A DNA stretch of 64,000 nt from PALSA-612 sp963776375 (GCA_963776375.1 CAVZMF010000002.1:1240001-1304000), one strand, 5' to 3'; shown: positions 15,869 through 27,231, counted from the first letter of the stretch. Notes: generated by a model not told the origin, from the letters alone. Numbers and translations: made by a program.

Positions 15869-17071
15869 GTGCGGTCGCCGCGGATCGGCGTGATCGGGGC
15901 CGGAATCATCGGCCTTGCCGTCGCACGACGGCTGACCGAGGTCCTGCCGGAGGCCCAGGTCGTCGTGGTCGACAAGGAATCCGCGGTGGCCGTCCACCAG
16001 AGCGGCCGGAACAGCGGCGTCGTCCACGCGGGCATCTACTACGCGCCGGGCTCGCTGAAAGCCCGGCTGTGCCGCCGGGGGCGCACCCTGCTCAGCGAGT
16101 ACTGCGACGAGCGGCGGCTTCCCTACGACGAGTGCGGCAAGACCGTCGTCGCGCTCGACGGGACGGAGCTGCCGCGGCTCCGTGCGATCGAGGAGCGGGC
16201 GACCGCGAACGGCGTCCCGGGCCTGCGCCGCCTCGATCCGGCCGAGCTCCGGGAGATCGAGCCCGAGGCGGTCGGCGTCGCCGCGCTGCACTCGCCGACC
16301 ACGGCGATCGTGGACTTCGCCGCCGTCGCGCGCGAGCTCGCCGGCGACGTCGTGGCCGCCGGCGGGTCGCTCAGGCTGGGGCTCGAGGTCACCCGCATCG
16401 AGGTCGCCGGCGCCGAGGTCCGGATCACGGCAGGAGGAGAGCAGCTCGCGTTCGATCGGCTCTTCATCTGCGCGGGCCTGCACGGCGACCGTCTCGCCCG
16501 CGCCGCAGGAGACGCGCGAGGCCCGGTGATCGTCCCCTTCCGCGGCGAGTACTACCGGCTGGCCCCCGGTCACGAGGGTCTCGTGCGCGGCCTGCTCTAC
16601 CCGGTGCCCGACCCCGCCTACCCGTTCCTGGGCGTCCACTTCACCCGGCGGATCTCGGGCGGTGTCGACGTCGGCCCCAACGCGGTGCTCGCCTTCGCGC
16701 GCGAGGGCTACAGGCGCCGTGACATCAGGCTCGGCGACGTCTGGGAGACGGTGAGCTGGCCGGGCTTTCGACGGCTCGCGCGCGCCCACTGGCGCATGGG
16801 GCTGGACGAGTTCCGCGGATCGCTGTTCAAGCACGCGTTCCTCGCCCAGGCCCGCCGGTACCTTCCGGCGCTCTCGGCCGAGCATCTCGTCCCCGGGCCC
16901 TCGGGCGTGCGCGCCCAGGCCGTGGACGCCGACGGGTCGCTCGTCGACGACTTCAGGATCAGCCGGATCGGCCCTGTCGTCGCCGTCCGCAACGCACCGT
17001 CGCCCGGCGCGACCTCGTCGCTCGCGATCGCCGAGCACATCGTCGAGACCGGCCTCGCCGACACGACCTGA
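15869..17071 (+). CDS. lhgO: LhgO-like FAD-dependent 2-hydroxyacid oxidase
   Basis: A 400-residue FAD protein of the DAO/LhgO family. The N-terminal dinucleotide motif is GVIGAGIIGLAVARRL, followed by the typical HQSGRNSGVVHAGIYY and LKARLCRRG. Central FRGEYYRL and PDPAYPFLGVHFTRR and C-terminal NAPSPGATSSLAIAEHI are all characteristic of L-2-hydroxyglutarate oxidase. It oxidises L-2-hydroxyglutarate or a close 2-hydroxy acid to the 2-oxo acid, passing electrons to the respiratory chain. The GTG start follows GAGGGGG. It closes the three-gene plus-strand run that begins at 14038. Confidence 0.85.
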   Translation: MRSPRIGVIGAGIIGLAVARRLTEVLPEAQVVVVDKESAVAVHQSGRNSGVVHAGIYYAPGSLKARLCRRGRTLLSEYCDERRLPYDECGKTVVALDGTELPRLRAIEERATANGVPGLRRLDPAELREIEPEAVGVAALHSPTTAIVDFAAVARELAGDVVAAGGSLRLGLEVTRIEVAGAEVRITAGGEQLAFDRLFICAGLHGDRLARAAGDARGPVIVPFRGEYYRLAPGHEGLVRGLLYPVPDPAYPFLGVHFTRRISGGVDVGPNAVLAFAREGYRRRDIRLGDVWETVSWPGFRRLARAHWRMGLDEFRGSLFKHAFLAQARRYLPALSAEHLVPGPSGVRAQAVDADGSLVDDFRISRIGPVVAVRNAPSPGATSSLAIAEHIVETGLADTT

Positions 17072-17195
17072 GCGGGTTCCCTGTCGCAGCAAGGGGCCAT
17101 GGTGCGAGGCTCAGTAGCCGTAGTCGAGGCTCACGCCCGGACAAACCAGGGGAGGACATGATGCGGTGAGTTTTTTTGGAGAGTAGGGTGGGAGG

Positions 17196-20100
17196 GTGGC
17201 AGGGCTCCCGAGCGGGACCGTCACCTTCCTGTTTACGGACATCGAGGGCTCTACGCGGCTGCTGCACTCGCTTGGCCAGCACGGTTACGACGAGGTCCTG
17301 ACCGCACACCAGAGGATCCTCAGGGCGGCCTTCACGGCACACGACGGCCGGGTAGTGGACACCCAGGGCGACTCTTTCTTCGTCGCCTTCCGCACCGCCA
17401 ACGACGCCGTGGCTGCCGCGGTCGACGCCCAGCGCGATCTCGCGGCGCACACGTGGCCGGAGGGAGCGGAGGTCAAGGTGCGCATGGGCCTGCACACCGG
17501 CGAGCCCAAGGTCGGCGAGGAGCGTTACGTCGGCATCGGCGTGCACCGCGCCGCCCGCATCGGCGCCGCCGGTCACGGCGGTCAGGTGCTGCTCTCCTGG
17601 ACGACCAAGGGGCTGGCGGAGGAAGACCTGCCTGCGGGCGTGACGATCCGCGACCTGGGTGAGCGGCGGCTGAAGGACATCGAGCAGCCTCAGCACCTCT
17701 ACCAGCTCGTGATCGAGGGGCTCGAGAGCGACTTCGGGCCTCTGAACACGCTCGACGTCGCGCTCGCTCGCAAGCGCAGACGGATGTATGCCGGCTCGGC
17801 GCTGATCGGCGTGGTGGCGGCGGCGGTCGCGATCCCGGTGTTCGCGTTCGCCCAGGGCGGTTCCAGCAGCGGCGTGACCACGCAGGGGAATGCCGTTGCC
17901 GTGATCGACCCGAGCTCGAACCGGGTGACCGAAGGGATCCCCGTCGGTGCGCGGCCGGGCAGCATCGCCTCGGGCTCCGGCTCGATCTGGGTCGCGAACC
18001 TCGACGACCAGAGCGTCTCGCGTATCGACCCGGCGACGCGCAGCGTCACGCGTACGCTTGCCGGTTGTCGACACGCCGACCGGGCTTGCAGCCTCCCCGC
18101 GGTGCCACCTGGGTGGTCGGGCTCGAATCCGACCGGCGCATCGGTGGACGTCAGGCGTATCGATCCGCGGTTCAACACCGTCGGGCGCGAAGATCGAGAT
18201 CGGCAACGTCGTGCCAGGTGGGCCGGGCTCGGTGGCGGCGTCCGGGAAGACCGTCTGGGTAGCTCCGTCCGGGGTCTCCTCACCCGACTCGACCCGGGCA
18301 CGGGCCGTCCCGTCCAGACGATCGATCCGAACGCGGGCCCGACGGCCGTCGCCGTCGGAGCGGGTGCGGTCTGGTTCGCCGACAGGGACGCGAACACGGT
18401 CACCCGCGTCGACCCCACGGGCTGCTGACGCCGATCCGGTCGGTCATGGTCCGGACGCGATCGCCGTCGGGTCGGGTGGTGTCTGGGTGGCCGACTCGCT
18501 CGACGACGCTGTCGTCCGCATCGACCCGAACACGAGGGCGGTGACGAGCGACGATCCCGGTCGGTCGGGATCCTGCTGGGATCGCCGTCGGCGAGGGCTC
18601 CGTCTGGGTCGCAAACAGCGGGATGGCACCGTCACGCGCATCGACCCCACGACGCGGCAAGCCGTCGACGACGATCGAGGTCGGGTGGAAGCCCGCAGGG
18701 CGTCGTTGTCGCGGGCGGGCGGGTCTGGGTGACCGTCGACCAGCAGACGATCGCGAACACCCGGCTGCAAGCTCCGGCGGAACCTTGCGGCTGAGCGTGC
18801 CGGACAGACGTCGATTTCATGGATCCCGCGCTCGCGTTCTACCCAGATTCATGGCAGCTCCTCGACGCCACCTGCGCGAAGCTCGTCAACTACCCGGACA
18901 AGCCCGCTCCTGCCGGCTCCCAGCTCGAGCCCGAGGTCGCCCAGTCGCTGCCGACACGGTCGCCGGACGGCAAGACCTACACGTTCACGATCCGCAAAGG
19001 ATTCCGCTTCTCGCCGCCCTCCAACGAGCCGGTCACCGCCCAGACCTTCAAGCACGCGATCGAGCGGAGCCTCAGCCCGACATGAAGAGCCCGGCGCAGA
19101 GTTACCTGGGCGACGTCGTCGGCGCGAAGGCGTACATGTCCGGCAAGGCGGCTCACATCAGCGGGATCGTCGTGCGCGGAAACACGCTGACCGTCCACCT
19201 GCTCGCGCCCGCTCCAGATCTCCCCACCCGCCTGGCGCTGCCCTTCTTCTGCGCCGTCCCGCTCGATACGCCGCTCGACCCCAAGGGTGTGCGCGTCATT
19301 CCCTCCGCCGGCCCCTACTACGTGACGTCGTACACGCCCGGGCAGGGCGTCGTGCTGAAGCGCAACCCGAACTACACGGGCAGCCGCCCCCATCACGCCG
19401 ACCGGATCGAACTGACCGACGGAGACTCACAACAGAAGGCGGACGCCGCGATCGCGGCGGGCACCACCGACTACGCCCTGAGGGCGTCGACTCAAGGCGA
19501 CGCCGCCAGGATCGCGGCCCGTTACGGCCCCGGGAGCCCGGCGGCACGGAAGGGGAGACAGCAGTACTTCGTCAACCCGGCAATGAACGTCGACTTCATC
19601 GTGCTCAACACACACCGACCGCTGTTCCGCAACGTCCGGCTCCGACAGGCCGTCAACTACGCCATCGACCGGCGGGCACTCACCCGCATCGGCTGCCGCG
19701 GCGGGCCTCTCCGAACAACCGACCGACCAGAACCTGCCACCCGGCATGCCCGGCTTCAAGAATGCCCACATCTACCCGTTCACAGCCGAACCTCACCGCC
19801 GCGAGACGCCTCGCCGGCACGACAAGCAAGGACAGCCATCCTCTACACCTGCAACAACTCGGCTTGCGACCAGACCACCCAGATCGTGAAGAACAACCTG
19901 GCGGCAATCGGGATCCACGCGTCGTGGCCAAGAAGTTCACGTTAGAGGCACTTGACCAGGCGATTCTCCGAAAAGGGCGAGCCGTACGACCTCGCGGTCG
20001 CGGTACGGGTGGGGTGCCGACTACCCCGACCCCGCCAACTTCCTCAACACTCCTGCTCGGCTCAGGAGCACGCGGGGTACTCCCACCGCCGCCGACCCGA

Positions 20101-20315
20101 GCTACCAGCGCCAGGCGAGCGCAGCATCCAAACTCACCGGACCACCCCGCTACCTCGCCTACGGCAAGCTCGACGTCGAAACCACCCGAAACAGCGCACC
20201 CTGGGTCCCGATCGGCAACCTGATCAGCCAAGATTTCTTCTCGAAACGGATCGGCTGCCAGGTCTACCAGCCCGTCTACGGCATGGACCTCGCCGCCCTC
20301 TGCATCAGGCACTGA
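17196..20315 (+). CDS. Fusion: class III adenylate cyclase, membrane helix, beta-propeller, peptide-binding-protein domain
   Basis: Four modules run in one direction. Residues 1-185 are a class III cyclase domain (FLFTDIEGST with metal ligand Asp15, GDSFFVAF with Asp59, VHRAARIGAAGHGG with Arg121; the usual Asn is His117). Residues 197-218 form one membrane helix. About 220-530 hold seven YVTN-like blades (e.g. SIWVANLDDQSVSRIDP, VWVADSLDDAVVRIDP). From about 18785 to the stop at 20315 is an SBP_bac_5 domain (DPALAF, DGKTYTFTIRKG, GPYYVTSYTPGQG, YGWGADYPDPANF). At least ten frame changes occur, each joining conserved segments, so the intact product would be about 1,030 residues. The topology puts the cyclase inside and the binding modules outside, so a ligand-sensing cAMP receptor is the natural inference. 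It could also be a decayed gene. Confidence 0.7.
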
Positions 20316-20355
20316 TCTGCCGCCTCGGCATTCTCTGTGACAAGATCGCTGCCGC

Positions 20356-21081
20356 GTGAGCAGAGCGCTCGTGACCGGCGGCGCTTCCGGCATCGGGGCG
20401 GCAACCGTGGCGCGCCTGCGACGGGACGGCATGCGCGTCGCGGCGCTCGATGTCGACGAGTCGCGGCTGGCACACGCCGACGCAGACGTATGCATCCTCG
20501 CGGACGTCACGTCCGAGCCCGACGTGCGGCGAGGCGTCGACGAGGCGGCGGCCGCGCTCGGGGGCCTCGACGTCGTCGTCGCCGCGGCCGGCGTCGCCGG
20601 CCGGGGCACGGCCGCCGACACCGCGCTCGAGGAATGGGAGCGCGTGTTCGCGGTCAACGCCCGCGGCGTCTACCTGACCGCCAGGGCGGCGGTGCCGCAT
20701 CTGCGCGAGGCCGGCGGGGGCGCCATCGTCGTCGTCGCCTCACAGCTCGGCCTGGTCGCGGCGGCAGGGGCTGCCGCCTACTGCGCGTCGAAGGGAGCGG
20801 CGGTGATGCTCACCCGGGCCATGGCGGTCGACCATGCGCCCGAGGGCATCAGGGTCAACTGCGTCTGCCCCGGCCCGACCGTGACGCCGCTGCTCGAGGA
20901 CTACTTCGCGCTCGCACCGGATCCCGAGGAGGAGCGCCGGCGCTACGAGCAGGCGCAGGTGCACGGCCGGCTGATCGAGGCAGACGAGATCGCAGACGCG
21001 ATCGCGTACCTCGCGTCGCCGCAGGCGAGCTCGACGATCGGCGCCGCCCTCGTCGTCGACGGGGGCTACTCGATTCGCTAG
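20356..21081 (+). CDS. Short-chain dehydrogenase/reductase
   Basis: A 241-residue SDR with TGGASGIG (residues 7-14), NARGVYLTARA, the Ser segment VASQLG and catalytic YCASK. The C-terminal AALVVDGGYSIR is standard. The start is GTG at 20356, 41 bases after the cyclase-fusion stop. It is followed after 32 bases by an aldehyde dehydrogenase with the ribosome site AGGAGAG, suggesting a two-gene unit that converts an alcohol or hydroxy compound through an aldehyde/ketone to an acid. It is intact. Confidence 0.87.
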   Translation: MSRALVTGGASGIGAATVARLRRDGMRVAALDVDESRLAHADADVCILADVTSEPDVRRGVDEAAAALGGLDVVVAAAGVAGRGTAADTALEEWERVFAVNARGVYLTARAAVPHLREAGGGAIVVVASQLGLVAAAGAAAYCASKGAAVMLTRAMAVDHAPEGIRVNCVCPGPTVTPLLEDYFALAPDPEEERRRYEQAQVHGRLIEADEIADAIAYLASPQASSTIGAALVVDGGYSIR

Positions 21082-21113
21082 CGTCACGGCAAATCGACGA
21101 GCAGGAGAGCGAC

Positions 21114-22581
21114 ATGGCAGTCATCACGGGACAGGACGAGCAGCTGCTGATCGGCGGCAACTGGGTCGAGGCGGGCTCCGAGGAGCGCTTCGACGTGACC
21201 AACCCGGCGACGGGAGACGTCGTCGGCACGGTGCCGGACGGGTCCGAGGAAGACGTGCAGGCGGCGATCGATGCGGCCGACGAGGCGCTCGAGGGGTGGA
21301 GATCCGCTCCCGCGGTCGAGCGAGCACGCGTGCTGCGGCGGGCTGCGGACGTGATCCGCGAGCGCAAGGACGAGATCGCCGCGGTGATGACGGCCGAGCA
21401 GGGCAAGCCGCTCGCGGAGGCTGCGGGCGAGGTCGAGTACTCGGCCAGCTTCCTGGAGTGGTTCGGCGGCGAGGCCGAGCGCGTCTACGGGCAGGTCGTC
21501 CCGGCGCAGAATCCGGCCAACCGCGTGCTCGTCCTCCGCCAGCCGGTCGGCGTGGTCGCGGCGATCACGCCCTGGAACTTCCCCGCCGCGATGATGACCC
21601 GCAAGCTGGGCCCCGCGATGGCGGCGGGCTGCACGAGCATCGTCAAGCCGGCCAGCGCGACGCCGCTCACGGCCGCGCTGGTGCTGCGCGCCATCGAGGA
21701 CGCCGGCGCGCCCGGCGGGCGTGGTCAACCTCGTCACCTCTCGCTCGTCGGGGATGGTGGCCGAGACGATCTTTTCCGACCGGCGTGTGCGCAAGATCTC
21801 GTTCACCGGGTCGACGGAGGTCGGCAAGGACCTGATCCGGCTGTCGGCGGGACAGGTCAAGCGGCTCTCGCTCGAGCTGGGCGGCCACGCGCCGTACCTG
21901 ATCTTCGACGACGCCGACCTCGACGAGGCCGTCGACGGCCTGATCGCGTCGAAGTTCCGCAACGCCGGCCAGACCTGCGTGTGCGCGAACCGGACGTACG
22001 TGCAGAGCGGCGTCTACGACGACTTCGTCGGGCGCCTGGCGGAGAAGGTGACGCGGATGGTCGTCGGCCCCGGCGACCGGCCGGGCGTGACGGTCGGGCC
22101 GCTGATCAACGAGGCCGGCGTCGACAAGGCCGACGAGCACGTCCGCGACGCCGTCGCGCACGGCGCCCGGCTCGTCACCGGTGGGGACCGCCTCACGGAC
22201 GGCGAGTTCGCCCGGGGGTCGTTCTACGCGCCGACCGTGCTCGACGGCGTGACGCCGGAGATGCTGATCTCCCACGAGGAGACGTTCGGCCCCGTGGCCG
22301 GGGTCGCCCGCTTCGAGACCGAGGACGAGGCGATCCGGCTCGCGAACGACTCCGTCTACGGGCTCTGCGCGTACTTCCACACGCGCGACTACGCGCGGCT
22401 GCTGCGGGTCGCCGAGCGCCTCGAGTACGGGATCATCGGCGCCAACGCGGGGATCATCAGCGCGGCCAACGTGCCCTTCGGCGGCGTCAAGGAGTCCGGC
22501 TACGGCCGCGAGGGCGGGTCCGTCGGCATCGACGAGTACCTCGACGTGAAGTACGTCCTCGTCGCGGGCGTCGGCGTCTGA
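21114..22581 (+). CDS. Aldehyde dehydrogenase, succinate-semialdehyde type, one frameshift
   Basis: An NAD(P)-dependent aldehyde dehydrogenase of about 488 residues after repair. The NAD-binding segment ITPWNFPAAMMTRKLGPAMAAGC, ISFTGSTEVGK, the general base Glu in LELGGHAPYL, the catalytic Cys near residue 287 (NAGQTCVC) and the GGVKESGYGREGG tail are all present. These features are closest to succinate/glutarate-semialdehyde and related dehydrogenases. At 21718-21720 a GGG run appears to have one G too many, separating GAPGG from VVNLVTSRSS. Its stop lies three bases from that of the convergent HyuB gene. Confidence 0.85.
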
Positions 22582-22584
22582 GAG

Positions 22585-24362
22585 CTACGCGCCCGGCTGC
22601 GCGCGCAGCCGGGCCGTCTCCTCCTCGTCGACCTCGTAGGCGGCTGCATCCTCGTCGACGACGCTCACGGCGACGCCGTAGACGTCCCGCGCGGCTTCGA
22701 TGCTGACGAAGCCGTCGATCACGTCCTCGAGCACCCACTCCGGCGGACGCGTCCTCGGGTCCTGCCAGCCCCCGCCGCCGCCTTCCCAGAACCGGATCAC
22801 GGCACCCTTGCGCGCGTGCACACCCGGAGCGCATGACGCCGATCTCCAGCTCGTCGGCGCCTCCCCAGTCGTGGATCAGCCCGCTGCCCAGCGCCGTGTG
22901 ACCGCCCTCCCAGCCCCACACCGGCTCGACGCCCCTGCTTCCGAGCACCGAGAGCGTCGCGTCGCCGTGGGTGAGCTCGAAGTCCCGCGTCACCCCCACG
23001 CCGCCGCGATGGCGACCGGCGCCGGCCGAGTCCGTGATGAACTCGTAGCGGTGCGTGAGGATCGGATACACCCGTTCCTGGACCTCGACCGGCTCGTTGC
23101 GGGTGCCCGAGGCGTAGAGGCTGATGGCGGTGTGGTTGTCCTTCTTGCCCGGGCGGGCGCCGTAGCCTCCCTCCTTCCAGATGTACATGACGAACTCCCG
23201 CTCGTAGCCGGATCGCGGGTCGTATCCGCCGACGACCATGTTGGTCATGTTCCCGGAGCAGGCCATCGAGCGCTCCGGCAGGATCTGGAGGTAGCAGCCG
23301 AAGACACAGGCGCAGATGACCTCGTAGGAGGTGGCGAACGCGCCGGAGATCGGTCGCGGGAACCTCGCGTTCGTGACCAGGCCTTCCGGGTTGACGACGT
23401 CGATGGCGTTGTAGATGCCCTCGCTCGCCGGCACGTGGGGGAAGATCGCCTTCGTCGCGACCACGAGCGCGGACTGGGCCATCGAACGGGTCGAGTTGAT
23501 CGCGCCGATCGCCTCCGGATCGCTGCCCGAGAGGTCGTAGGCGGCGCGGTCGCCGTCGATCCTGATCTCGACCCGGATCTTCACGGGCGTCTTCCTGTCG
23601 CCCATCGGGTCGAAGTCGATCGCGTCCTCGAAGCTGTAGGTGCCGTCCGGGAGCTTGCGGAACTCCTCGCGCAGCAGCGCTTCCGAGTAGCGAATCAGCT
23701 CGTCCATCTCGAGCGTGATCAGCTCGAGGCCGTACTTGTCGATCAGCGCCTGCAGGCGTGCGTCGCCGGTCCGGCACGAGGCGATCTGCGCGAACACGTC
23801 GCCTTGCGTGGTCTCGGGGACGCGGACGTTGCGAAGGATGAAGCGCATGACCTCGTCGTCGAGCTCGCCCTCGCGGACGAGATGGATCGGCGGGATGTAC
23901 AGGGCCTCGCCGTACGTCGACGGCGGCCTCGGCGTGGAAGCTGCCCGGAACCGGGCCGCCGGCGTCCGACCAGTGCGCCGAGTTCTGGACGAAGGCGACG
24001 AGCTCGCCGTCGCGGAACACCGGCATGATCGTCCGCACGTCCTGGCAGTGCGTTCCGCCGAGGAAAGCGTCGTTCATGATGAAGATGTCGCCCTCGTGGA
24101 TCCGGTCCTTGCCGATCCAGGAGATGACGGCCTTGACCGTGTGCGGGAGCGTGCCCACGTGCGCCGGGAGGTCCTCCTTGCCCTCGGCCACCATGCGCCC
24201 GTCGGGGTCGCAGATGGCGGCGCTGAAGTCGCGACCCTCACTGACGACGAGGGAGTGCCCGACGCGCTCGAGCATCAACCCCATCTCGTCGACGACGCTC
24301 ATGAAGGCGTTTCGCAACACCTCGAAGGTGATCGGGTCGACGCGCATGGTGCCTACGCTCAT
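22585..24362 (-). CDS. hyuB: Hydantoinase/oxoprolinase B-type subunit (pair 1), frameshifted
   Basis: The HyuB chain of an ATP-dependent cyclic amide/imide hydrolase (N-methylhydantoinase, 5-oxoprolinase, acetone carboxylase superfamily). Conserved landmarks are DPITFEVLRNAF, EGDIFIMNDAFLGGTH, DLSGSDPEAIGAIN, YDPRSGYEREF, and RHRGGVGVTRDFELTH. Frame changes near 23925 and near 22825 separate three segments that together give about 590 residues. The last segment carries the glycine-rich WEGGGGGWQDP and the final acidic helix. Its ATG overlaps the HyuA stop (24359-24362). It is the last gene of the long minus-strand run. Confidence 0.85.
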
Positions 24363-26408
24363 GCCTCCTCCTCGCCGGTCGCGATGATGACGTTGCCGAC
24401 CTCGTCGACTCGCGCCGACGAGCCGGGCGGGAGCACGATGGTCGAGTCGAGCTGGTCGACGATCGCCGGCCCGCGGACTTCGTCTCCCGAGCCGAGCGAG
24501 TTCCGGTCGACGACACGCGTCGGGACCCAGCCGTGCTCGCCGAAGTGGACCGGCCGCTCGCGCTCGGCTACGGCCGTTCGCCGGTCGGAGCCGTCGCTGA
24601 TGCGGGACAGATCGGGCTTCGCCCGTGTCCCGCGCGCGGCCACCCGCAGAGCGGACGTCTCCACCGGCGCGTCCGGGTGCGAATACCGGTACTGCCGCAG
24701 GTGCTCGTCGTGGAACGCAGCCGTGGCTCCGGCGAAGCCGGCCTCGCTGATCTCCGCCAGGGGCACGGTCACCGAGTGCAGCTGGCCGATGTAGCGAAGG
24801 TCGATCGAGCGGTCGACCGCGATCGCGTCCGGGGCCACGCCCTGGCGCACGAGGCTGTCCCTGACGCGACTGTCCATCTCCTCGTAGCGCTGCTCGAGCT
24901 CGGCGAGGTCGATCTGGTCCTGGCGGCACACGAACGACCAGGAGAAGTCGTCGAGCGGATCGACGAAGAGCAGGCCGAGCGCGCTCGTCACTCCGGGATG
25001 AGCCGGGACGATCACCTCGGGCATCTGCAGCTCGCGCGCGAGGTCGACGGCGTGCAACGGCCCGGCGCCGCCGAAGGCGACGAGGCCGAACTCGCGCGGG
25101 TCGAAGCCACGCTCGACCGTGACGAGCCGGATGGCCTTGACCATGTTCGCGTTGGCGATCCGCAGGACACCCTCGGCGGCCTCCTCGACGCTCAGACCCG
25201 AGCGGCTCTGCGATCCGCCGCTCGATCGCCTCGCGCGACCGATCGACGTCGAGCTGCATCCGCCCTTCCAGGAAGAGGTCGTTCGAGACGCGCCCGAGCA
25301 CGAGCTGCGCGTCCGTATTCGTCGGCTCCATGCCTCCCTTGCCGTAACAGGCGGGGCCCGGATCGGCGCCCGCGCTCTGCGGCCCGCTCCTCGGGTAGCC
25401 GGCGGGATCGAGCCAGGCGATCGAGCCGCCGCCGGCGCCGATCGAGGTGACGTCGATGGACGGGAAGCGGATCGGCATGCCCCATTCGAGATCGAAGGCC
25501 CTCGTCAGCTGCGGCTCTCCGTCGCGGACGACGGCGATGTCCGCGCTCGTGCCGCCCATGTCGAGGCACACGACGTCGCGCCGGCCGCACGAGGCCGCGA
25601 CGGCGGCGCCCGCGATCACGCCGGCCGCAGGCCCCGAGTTCAGCGTCTTGACGGGCGCGCCCTTCGCGTAATCGGTCGTCATCGTGCCGCCGCCGTTGTG
25701 CATGACGAGCACGATGTCGCTGCGGAAGCCCGACTCTCCCAGCGCCGTCTCGAGCGTGTCCATGTAGCGGCGCAGGATCGGCGCGCAGTAGGCGTTGGCG
25801 ACGGTCGTGGCCGTGCGCTCGAACTCGGGCGGCTCCGGCAGGATGTCGGTCGAGAGCGAGAGGTGCAGGTCGGGGAGCTCCGCATGAAGGATCTCGCGGA
25901 CTCGCCGCTCGTGAGCGGGGTTCATGTGCGCGTTGATGAGGCAGACGGCGGCCGACTCGATGTCCCGGGCGCGAAGCTTGCGGGCGACGTCCAGCACCGA
26001 CTCCTCGTCCAGCGGCACGACGACCTCCCCGGCGTAGTCGACCCGCTCGACCACCTCCAGCCGGTGGCGGCGGCGAACGAGCGGCTCAGGAGGGTCCCAG
26101 AGGATGTCGTACAGCTCCTCCCGGTTCGCACGCCGGATCTCGAGGATGTCGCGAAACCCTCGAGTCGTGACGAGCGCAGAGCGGGCGCCCGACTTGGTGA
26201 TCACCGCATTCGTCGTCACCGTCGTGCCGTGGAACACCGTCCGCACGTCCGCCGGGTCGACGCCGAGGTCGCGCAGCCCCTCGACGACGCCGATGTCGAA
26301 GCGCGGCGGCGTCGAGGGCACCTTGACCACCCGCGACTCGCCCGAGTCGCTGACGGCGAAGACATCGGTGAACGTTCCGCCGGTGTCGCAGCCGACGATC
26401 CAGCTCAT
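24359..26408 (-). CDS. hyuA: Hydantoinase/oxoprolinase A-type subunit (pair 1), one frameshift
   Basis: The HyuA chain of the same complex, about 683 residues after repair. An ASKHA-type ATP-binding N-domain (CDTGGTFTDVF near residue 7) is followed by the hydantoinase_A domain (LNSGPAAGVIAGA, DMGGTSADIAVV, SIGAGGGSIAW, SAGADPGPACYGKGG, GFDPREFGLVAFGGAGPLHA). It phosphorylates the amide oxygen and, with HyuB, hydrolyses a lactam or imide. The frame changes once near 25200, between AIERRIAEP and the segment with KAIRLVTVERGFDP. The start ATG lies 40 bases after the SDR stop. Confidence 0.86.
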
Positions 26409-26448
26409 CGCCCGGGCCGCATTGTCGTTTGCCTGCGAGCCGGCACGT

Positions 26449-27231
26449 TCAGGTCAGGGACAGCGAGACGCCGCCGTCGACGAGGAGAACCTGGCCGGTC
26501 AGGAAAGACGCCTCCTCGCTGGCCAGGAACAGGAACGTGTGCGCGATGTCCTCGGGCTGACCGTTGCGCCTGACGGGCACGCGCGCCGCGAACTCGCGCA
26601 CCCCGTCGGGCCCAAGGGAGTTGACCGGGTCGAGGCTCTGGGGCGTCTCGATCACGCCCGGCGCGATCGCGTTGGCCGTGATGCCGTGCGGGCCGAGTTC
26701 GACCGCGAGCGTGCGCACGAGCCCGACCAGCCCCGCTTTCGCCGTCGTGTAGTGCGCGTGGCTGTCCCAGCCCTGGAACGCACCGGCGATCGAGCTCGTC
26801 GCCAGGAGGCGGCCCCAGCCCGCCTCGATCATGTGTGGCATCGCTGCGCGGAAACAGCGGAAGACACCGGACAGGTCGACGTCGAGCAGGCGGCTCCAGC
26901 GATCATCGTCCAACTCCGGCGAGGGCACGTCCCGCGCGATGGCGGCGTTGGCGACGACGATGTCGAGCCGGCCCAGCTCGGCCACCGCCTGGCCGACCAT
27001 CGCGTCGACGGAGGCGGTGTCCGACACGTCGACCTCGACCACGAGGCAGCGCCGTCCCGCCGCCTCGACGGCGGCCCGGGTCGGCTCGACGTCGTGCGGG
27101 TCCTGCGGGTACCAGCCGCAGACGACGTCCGCGCCCGCTGCGGCGAACACGCGTGCGGTGGCAGCACCGATCCCGGACGCAGCGCCGGTGACCAGGGCAA
27201 CCCGGCCGTCGAGTCGAAACGGCCCGCTCAT
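26449..27231 (-). CDS. Short-chain dehydrogenase/reductase (FabG-like)
   Basis: A 260-residue classical SDR: TGAASGIG (residues 16-23), VANAAIA, Ser in TSSIAGAF, catalytic YTTAK, APGVIETP and the C-terminal LLVDGGVSLS. It is complete and probably acts on a hydroxy/keto intermediate of the surrounding catabolic operon. Its ATG overlaps the transporter stop (ATGA at 27228-27231), so it is translationally coupled to that gene. Nearest functional guess is a 3-oxoacyl- or 3-hydroxy-type dehydrogenase, but the substrate cannot be read. Confidence 0.88.
   Translation of the reverse strand: MSGPFRLDGRVALVTGAASGIGAATARVFAAAGADVVCGWYPQDPHDVEPTRAAVEAAGRRCLVVEVDVSDTASVDAMVGQAVAELGRLDIVVANAAIARDVPSPELDDDRWSRLLDVDLSGVFRCFRAAMPHMIEAGWGRLLATSSIAGAFQGWDSHAHYTTAKAGLVGLVRTLAVELGPHGITANAIAPGVIETPQSLDPVNSLGPDGVREFAARVPVRRNGQPEDIAHTFLFLASEEASFLTGQVLLVDGGVSLSLT

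Noticed and set aside
17196..20315. Programmed ribosomal frameshifting
   Set aside because: There are too many frame changes, in both directions, without slippery heptamers; sequence error or decay explains them better.
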